Below are positions 33,214 through 37,052 of a DNA stretch of 37,052 nt, piece after piece. Numbering within the stretch: position 1 is the first letter of the stretch; each line of letters opens with the position of its first letter. Both the position numbers and the translations under genes were made by a program. Source of the stretch: Desulfotignum sp. (GTDB taxonomy: Bacteria; Desulfobacterota; Desulfobacteria; Desulfobacterales; Desulfobacteraceae); assembly GCA_011389575.1 (NCBI GenBank), contig JAABUB010000029.1, positions 1 through 37,052 on the forward strand, written 5' to 3'. The notes below the pieces were generated by a model. That model searched no databases and was not told the DNA's origin. It worked only from the letters and a program-made list of their open reading frames with translations.

Positions 33214-34243
33214 AGTCGTACCATAGGCCTTCCTGGTGGGCGGGGTTGGAAAGTCTGTCATCAATGTCAATGCCGAAAAACTCCTTGATGGGTGCAAATA
33301 TTTCCGGGTTGGCTGCCTGGACTTTCTGCATGGCAGTTACCACCATATCAAGCCCCTGCCGGGTCATTTTGCCCAGGGGCTGGCGGCAGGGGCCTGCGGG
33401 CATGCCAAGCAGCTGCATCATGGTTTTCAGGGGCAGGGGGTTTCTGGCCCGGCACAGGACCGGTCCGAAAGAAGTCTCTTCGGTGGTGGTGACCACCACC
33501 AGGTCCAGCAGCGGTTTCAGCGCTGCCTGAAGCTGCCGGGCCGCATCGGTTTTGCCCTGGTTGAGGAAAGACACCATCCGGGTCATGGATTTTGGCACGA
33601 TATTGGACATGACAGATATGGCCCCGCAGGCCAGAATTTCCGGGTCGATCATGATATCATACACCAGCGCGTCATCACCGGAAAAGATTTGAAAATCCGG
33701 GGCGCAGCATTTGCGGGTGCGTTTCATGTTGTCCAGGTTGCCGGTGGCTTCCTTGACACAGGTGATATTGGGGTATGATCCGGACAGAATGGCCAGGTCC
33801 TGGGGAAGCATCTGGGCCCCGGTGCGGCCGGGGATGATATAGGGGATGATTTCCAGCTCCGGATAACGGGCTGCCACAGCCTCATAATATTCTTTGCGGA
33901 TTTCTAAAGAAGAGGGGCCGTTATAATAGGGATCCACCATGAGGATGGCATCCACCCCCTCTTTTTGTGCATGACAGGCTGCATCCATGGCTTCTTTGGT
34001 ATTGTTGCTGCCTGTTCCTGCGATGACCAGGCACCTGCTGTTGATCTGTTTGGCGGCCCGGGCAATGACATGGTTGTGTTCCTGCCATTTGAATGTGGGG
34101 CTCTCTCCTGTGGTGCCTGTGACCAGAATGCCGGTGATCTGGTTGTGGATTTGAAAATCAATGAGCTGTTCCAGGCCTTTTTGGTCCAGTTCTTCGGTCT
34201 TGGTAAACGGGGTGATGAGTGCGGTAAAGCATCCTTTTTCCAT
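33206..34243 (-). CDS. dapA: 4-hydroxy-tetrahydrodipicolinate synthase (DapA family), extended
   Basis: A 345-residue aldolase-fold enzyme of the lysine pathway, which condenses pyruvate with aspartate semialdehyde. The Schiff-base lysine is K164 (CVKEATGN). The catalytic triad residues are T44-T45 (TGTTGES), Y135 (PYIIPGRTG) and Y106/Y107, and the carboxylate-binding Arg is R140. It is longer than the usual 290 residues, with an insertion around TTTEETSFGPVLCRA and a C-terminal tail of about 36 residues (NPEIFAPIKEFFGIDIDDRL). The motif is YIIPGRTG where classical DapA has YNVPxRTG, so a related pyruvate aldolase activity cannot be excluded. AGGAGA lies nine bases before the ATG. Confidence 0.87.
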   Translation of the reverse strand: MEKGCFTALITPFTKTEELDQKGLEQLIDFQIHNQITGILVTGTTGESPTFKWQEHNHVIARAAKQINSRCLVIAGTGSNNTKEAMDAACHAQKEGVDAILMVDPYYNGPSSLEIRKEYYEAVAARYPELEIIPYIIPGRTGAQMLPQDLAILSGSYPNITCVKEATGNLDNMKRTRKCCAPDFQIFSGDDALVYDIMIDPEILACGAISVMSNIVPKSMTRMVSFLNQGKTDAARQLQAALKPLLDLVVVTTTEETSFGPVLCRARNPLPLKTMMQLLGMPAGPCRQPLGKMTRQGLDMVVTAMQKVQAANPEIFAPIKEFFGIDIDDRLSNPAHQEGLWYDYE

Positions 34244-34345
34244 GGAAGTCTTCTCCTGAAATTGTAAAATAAAGATCCAGGTGCTATCACAGGTGTAATC
34301 CGGGCGCAAGAAATATTATTGTCCGAAGACCAGACCCCAAAGATC

Positions 34346-34373
34346 TTGACTCCTGTGGCAAAAAGTCTATTAT
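34346..34373 (+). promoter_or_regulatory. Putative sigma-70 promoter for the TPR gene
   Basis: TTGACT (34346-34351) and TATTAT (34368-34373), each matching consensus at five of six positions, are separated by 16 bases. They lie 55 bases before the ATG at 34429 in an AT-rich stretch. Confidence 0.65.
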
Positions 34374-34428
34374 ATAAAATTTTACCCGTAACACAAGATA
34401 TAAATGTATAAAATATAAGGAGTTGTTC

Positions 34429-35106
34429 ATGTCAGATGCGCAGCAAAAGGAACATTTGCCCCGGAATGCGGATGAGCATATTGCAAGACTCAGATACCAG
34501 TTGACCCGGAATTCAGAATGCGGTACCACCCATTACAACCTGGGGGTGGCCCTTCTGGGAAAACAAGAATATATGGAAGCTGAAAAAGTACTGCATGAAG
34601 CCATTGAACACAGCCCTACCCTGGCGGAGGCCTATGTGCTTCTGGGCGGCATCTGTCTGCAGCGGGGGGATCTGGAAGGCTGTTACCGGTTCAACCAGCG
34701 GGCCACCAAAGCCCGGGCCGGATTTGCCGAAGGATATGCCAATATGGCTTTTGTTCTGCTTCAGCTGGTGGACGGCAAGGACCTTAAAGAGGATGAAGAA
34801 AAAGTGGACAAGGCTATTAAACACCTGAAAAAAGCCATTATCCACAACAAATATTTTGTTCAGGCATATGCCACACTGGGTACGGCCTATTTCATGAAAG
34901 GCCTGTATGCAGAAGGGGTCAAGGCCAACCAGGAAGCGGTTCAGGTGCAGCCGGAATTCCCTGTTGCACACAATAACCTGGCCGTGGGGTTTCTGGAACT
35001 TAAAGACTATAAAAAGGCCATCTACCATTGTGATAAAGCCCGTGAGCTGGGCTATGATGTGGCCCCCCAACTTATCGAAGAACTGGCAGCCCATAGAGAG
35101 GCATGA
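34429..35106 (+). CDS. TPR-repeat protein upstream of dsrA
   Basis: A 225-residue soluble protein made almost entirely of tetratricopeptide repeats, about five: HYNLGVALLGKQEYMEAEKVLHEAIEHSP, then AYVLLGGICLQRGDLEG, a third with a charged insertion KDLKEDEEK, AYATLGTAYFMKGLYAEGVKANQEAV, and HNNLAVGFLELKDYKKAIYHCDKA. There is no signal peptide, so it is probably a cytoplasmic scaffold. AAGGAG precedes the ATG. Its stop overlaps the start of the next gene (ATGA), so the two are coupled. Position just before dsrA suggests, but does not prove, a link with sulfate respiration. Confidence 0.9.
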   Translation: MSDAQQKEHLPRNADEHIARLRYQLTRNSECGTTHYNLGVALLGKQEYMEAEKVLHEAIEHSPTLAEAYVLLGGICLQRGDLEGCYRFNQRATKARAGFAEGYANMAFVLLQLVDGKDLKEDEEKVDKAIKHLKKAIIHNKYFVQAYATLGTAYFMKGLYAEGVKANQEAVQVQPEFPVAHNNLAVGFLELKDYKKAIYHCDKARELGYDVAPQLIEELAAHREA

Positions 35107-36326
35107 CTTTAAGGCCGGATATATCCTTTTACATGCCGGGCCACAACAGCCGGATTGGTCCGGGCAGCCCTGTGTGGTATATGCCCCTGTCCGGAAAAAA
35201 TACTGTAGACAGGAGAGGCGGGAACGACAGAAAAACTGCCGCTGCAAACCACTCTTTTCAAAATCCCTGTGAAGCGTTTACTGTAGGGGAATACTTTCTG
35301 GCAGCCCGGAATTTTTTGATCACAGATAACAGCGACATGCTGTGCCGGGCTGTCACATCCCTTGCAGACAAGCGTGGCCGGATCCAGGCCATTGACATCA
35401 GCCTGGAAAAACACGGCCCATTTTATCACCCCCTGAAAATAACCATTGCAACCCAGTCTTGTTCTCCCCTTTATCTGGTACTCAACGGTGCTGTAAAAGA
35501 ACCGGGTCTCACCCTCATCAAAAAAGAATCCCAGTTGCTGGCAAACATGGCCTCCCGGGTGGTACCGTCTTTTATTCCCCGGGTATTTGGTGTCGGTGAA
35601 ATCAGATCAGCCGGGAGAGTTGCGGCATTTTTTCTGGGAGAATGGTTTGCCGGATTCTGTGAATTTCATGTGACCCGGACATCCGGCAAAAACCAGGTGG
35701 CTGTCTGGCAGGATGACGGCACCCATATGGTGATTCCCTGGCACCATGCTGCCCGGGTTTACGAAAAAATTGCCTATATTCTGACAGCCTATTATGACAT
35801 TCACACCGGGCATGAAATTTATCCCTGGCACCATGCTGCCGGAGATTTTGTGGCGGCGGCAGGGGCTCTGCAGACAGGGGATGTCCGGCTGATTACAGTG
35901 CGGGGAACAGCCCCGGTGGTTGATGCGGCCCGGGATACATCCGCCCCTGGCGCACAACTGCTTTCCTGTCTGCTTTTTTATTTTTTGAATCTGACACTGC
36001 GCATGCGCCTGGACCGGCTGGATGGAACCGGCGCCATGGTTTTTTTGCCGCAGATCGTACTGGATGCAACCATAAAAGGCGTGCTCACAGCACTGGATCA
36101 CCGGGCAAACAAATCCCCGGGAGAAGGGGCGGAGAATCCGCCGGTACCGGAAGATATCTGTCGTGTATTTGTAGATCTTGTGAATGGTTTCAGTCAGATA
36201 CAGCTGAAGGATATCATGGCTAATCTTGTGGATGCCTGGCCTCCGGATGCTGCTGAACTGGAACTGGTCCATGAAAATCTTTTTTCCCACTGCTCCAGGA
36301 TTTGTCAGGTATTGAAGATACAATGA
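35103..36326 (+). CDS. Uncharacterised protein upstream of dsrA, possibly kinase-like
   Basis: A 407-residue soluble protein of unknown function. The middle has a pattern reminiscent of aminoglycoside-phosphotransferase/protein-kinase folds: KITIATQSCSPLYLVLNGAVKEP, then LIKKESQLLANM (a possible helix-C glutamate), a hinge-like FLGEWFAGFCEFH, and EIYPWHHAAGDFVA followed by VRLITVRGTAP in the catalytic-loop position. The canonical HxD or HGD motif is not present, so kinase activity is doubtful. The peptide PWHHAA occurs twice (residues 212-217 and 241-246) through a 19-base DNA repeat. The gene is translationally coupled to the TPR gene by an ATGA overlap and is followed by a terminator-like hairpin. 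Confidence 0.82.
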   Translation: MTLRPDISFYMPGHNSRIGPGSPVWYMPLSGKNTVDRRGGNDRKTAAANHSFQNPCEAFTVGEYFLAARNFLITDNSDMLCRAVTSLADKRGRIQAIDISLEKHGPFYHPLKITIATQSCSPLYLVLNGAVKEPGLTLIKKESQLLANMASRVVPSFIPRVFGVGEIRSAGRVAAFFLGEWFAGFCEFHVTRTSGKNQVAVWQDDGTHMVIPWHHAARVYEKIAYILTAYYDIHTGHEIYPWHHAAGDFVAAAGALQTGDVRLITVRGTAPVVDAARDTSAPGAQLLSCLLFYFLNLTLRMRLDRLDGTGAMVFLPQIVLDATIKGVLTALDHRANKSPGEGAENPPVPEDICRVFVDLVNGFSQIQLKDIMANLVDAWPPDAAELELVHENLFSHCSRICQVLKIQ

Positions 36327-36350
36327 CCAGATTTTCATGGCCAGAGTACG

Positions 36351-36377
36351 AAAAACCGGTGAATCGCTGGTTTTTTT
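36351..36377 (+). terminator. Rho-independent terminator-like hairpin
   Basis: AAAAACCGG (36351-36359) pairs with CTGGTTTTT (36367-36375) with one wobble pair and a seven-base loop, followed by a run of T up to 36377. It lies 25 bases after the stop of the upstream gene and just before the dsrA promoter, separating the two units. The stem is A/T-rich and only moderately stable. Confidence 0.6.
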
Positions 36378-36378
36378 A

Positions 36379-36407
36379 TTGACATGTGCAAACAGAAATT
36401 CTATACC
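36379..36407 (+). promoter_or_regulatory. Putative sigma-70 promoter of dsrA
   Basis: A perfect -35 TTGACA (36379-36384) and TATACC (36402-36407) are separated by exactly 17 bases. The start of dsrA is about 150 bases further on, which implies a leader of around 145 bases. Confidence 0.7.
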
Positions 36408-36494
36408 TGCAATGGTATTTTGCTGAAGGTGTACCTTGAAACAAGATGGTGTTTGCAGGACAACTATTTGAAATGATACAAAATCAGACTATTG

Positions 36495-36522
36495 AATGAA
36501 AAGTTTGGAAATTCTTTTCATT
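36495..36522 (+). repeat. Leader hairpin before dsrA
   Basis: AATGAAAAG (36495-36503) is the exact reverse complement of CTTTTCATT (36514-36522), with a 10-base loop. It lies in the predicted dsrA leader, about 38 bases before the start codon, and could be a DNA operator or an mRNA structure. Confidence 0.5.
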
Positions 36523-36559
36523 ATTGAATGTACATTTAACTTTTAACGGAGGTAAGTAA

Positions 36560-37052
36560 ATGGCTAAGCATGAAACTCCTTTACTGGACCAGCTGGAATC
36601 CGGCCCCTGGCCTAGCTTTGTCTCTGACCTGAAATTTCAGGCTGAAAAGAGAGCAAAGAATGAGGAAGGTATTGAATTCCAGATGCCGGTGGATGTTGTT
36701 GATGATCTTCTGGGAATTTTGGAACTTTCTTTCAAACACGGAAGAACCCATTGGAAGCATGGCGGCATTGTCGGTGTTTTCGGTTATGGCGGCGGTGTTA
36801 TCGGCAGGTACTGTGACCAGCCCAAGAATTTTCCCGGTGTTGAAGCCTTTCACACCATGCGGGTGAACCAGCCTGCCGGCAAGTATTACAAGACTGATTA
36901 TCTCAGAACGCTATGCGATCTGTGGGATTTCAGAGGTTCCGGAGTTACCAATATGCATGGTTCCACCGGTGATATCATTCTTCTGGGAACCACAACCAAA
37001 CAGCTGGAAGAAATTTTCTGGACTTTGACCCATGACATGAACCAGGACCTTG
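36560..37052 (+). CDS. dsrA: Dissimilatory sulfite reductase alpha subunit, N-terminal part
   Basis: The first 164 residues of DsrA; the gene continues past the window end. The sequence MAKHETPLLDQLESGPWPSF, then FKHGRTHWKHGGIVGVFGYGGGVIGRY, FHTMRVNQPAGKYYKTDYLR and RGSGVTNMHGSTGDIILLGT are typical of the alpha subunit of sulfate reducers. Together with DsrB and siroheme/iron-sulfur cofactors it reduces sulfite in the cytoplasm, the central step of sulfate respiration; the siroheme- and cluster-binding parts lie mostly beyond the window. A strong GGAGG lies seven bases before the ATG. This is the best taxonomic marker in the window. Confidence 0.98.
   Translation, partial: MAKHETPLLDQLESGPWPSFVSDLKFQAEKRAKNEEGIEFQMPVDVVDDLLGILELSFKHGRTHWKHGGIVGVFGYGGGVIGRYCDQPKNFPGVEAFHTMRVNQPAGKYYKTDYLRTLCDLWDFRGSGVTNMHGSTGDIILLGTTTKQLEEIFWTLTHDMNQDL

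Noticed and set aside
1-37052. tRNA, rRNA, CRISPR arrays, transposases, integrases or toxin-antitoxin pairs
   Set aside because: None seen on either strand; the window looks like stable chromosome rather than a mobile island.

Overview
The window reads as a chromosomal segment of a sulfate-reducing deltaproteobacterium, most likely a member of the Desulfobacteraceae/Desulfobacterales. The main evidence is the 5' end of dsrA (dissimilatory sulfite reductase alpha subunit) at the right edge. Gene density, overlapping starts and moderately GC-rich coding sequence fit that group. There are no rRNA or tRNA genes, CRISPR arrays, transposases or phage genes that I can see.

Layout from left to right. 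1-4777: the 3' part of a dipeptide/oligopeptide ABC importer operon (binding protein end, two permeases, two ATPases), with a hairpin between the binding-protein and permease genes. 4967-8363: a stand-alone receiver protein, a YdcZ-type transporter, a membrane-anchored alpha/beta hydrolase, a dodecin-family protein and a LysE-type exporter. 8395-11171: a phage-shock module, pspA-pspB-pspC on the minus strand and a PspF-type sigma-54 activator divergent from it, with a sigma-54 promoter and a palindromic candidate activator site between them. 11172-16543: minus-strand genes for a LysM lytic transglycosylase, ArgG, an EamA transporter and a MaoC-like protein. 16807-21358: two unrelated glutamate dehydrogenases in tandem. 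21359-26612: a five-gene minus-strand operon of mostly undescribed proteins, headed by a degenerate receiver/GGDEF protein and including an AhpF-N-domain/HEAT fusion, a DUF985 cupin and a large His-motif protein. 26748-30742: a PHP/endonuclease Q-like nuclease fused to a UvrD-type helicase, then a small SLT transglycosylase. 30739-34243: galU, a YkgJ-type Cys-cluster protein, a large perfect inverted repeat, a small gene coupled to an extended dapA. 34429-37052: a TPR gene overlapping an undescribed gene, a terminator, a promoter with a long leader, and dsrA.

How the genes work together. The psp genes form a membrane-stress response. The two glutamate dehydrogenases could run opposite directions of glutamate/ammonium metabolism. 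ArgG and DapA are ordinary amino-acid biosynthesis and GalU makes UDP-glucose. The most interesting item is the 1107-residue EndoQ-like/UvrD fusion. It combines a predicted incision domain for deaminated DNA, a helicase motor and a C-terminal peptide resembling a beta-clamp binding motif, which suggests a one-protein, replication-linked repair machine. The second is the 21359-26612 operon, whose lead regulator has lost cyclase signature residues and whose other products have no obvious pathway. The third is the two-gene unit directly upstream of dsrA.
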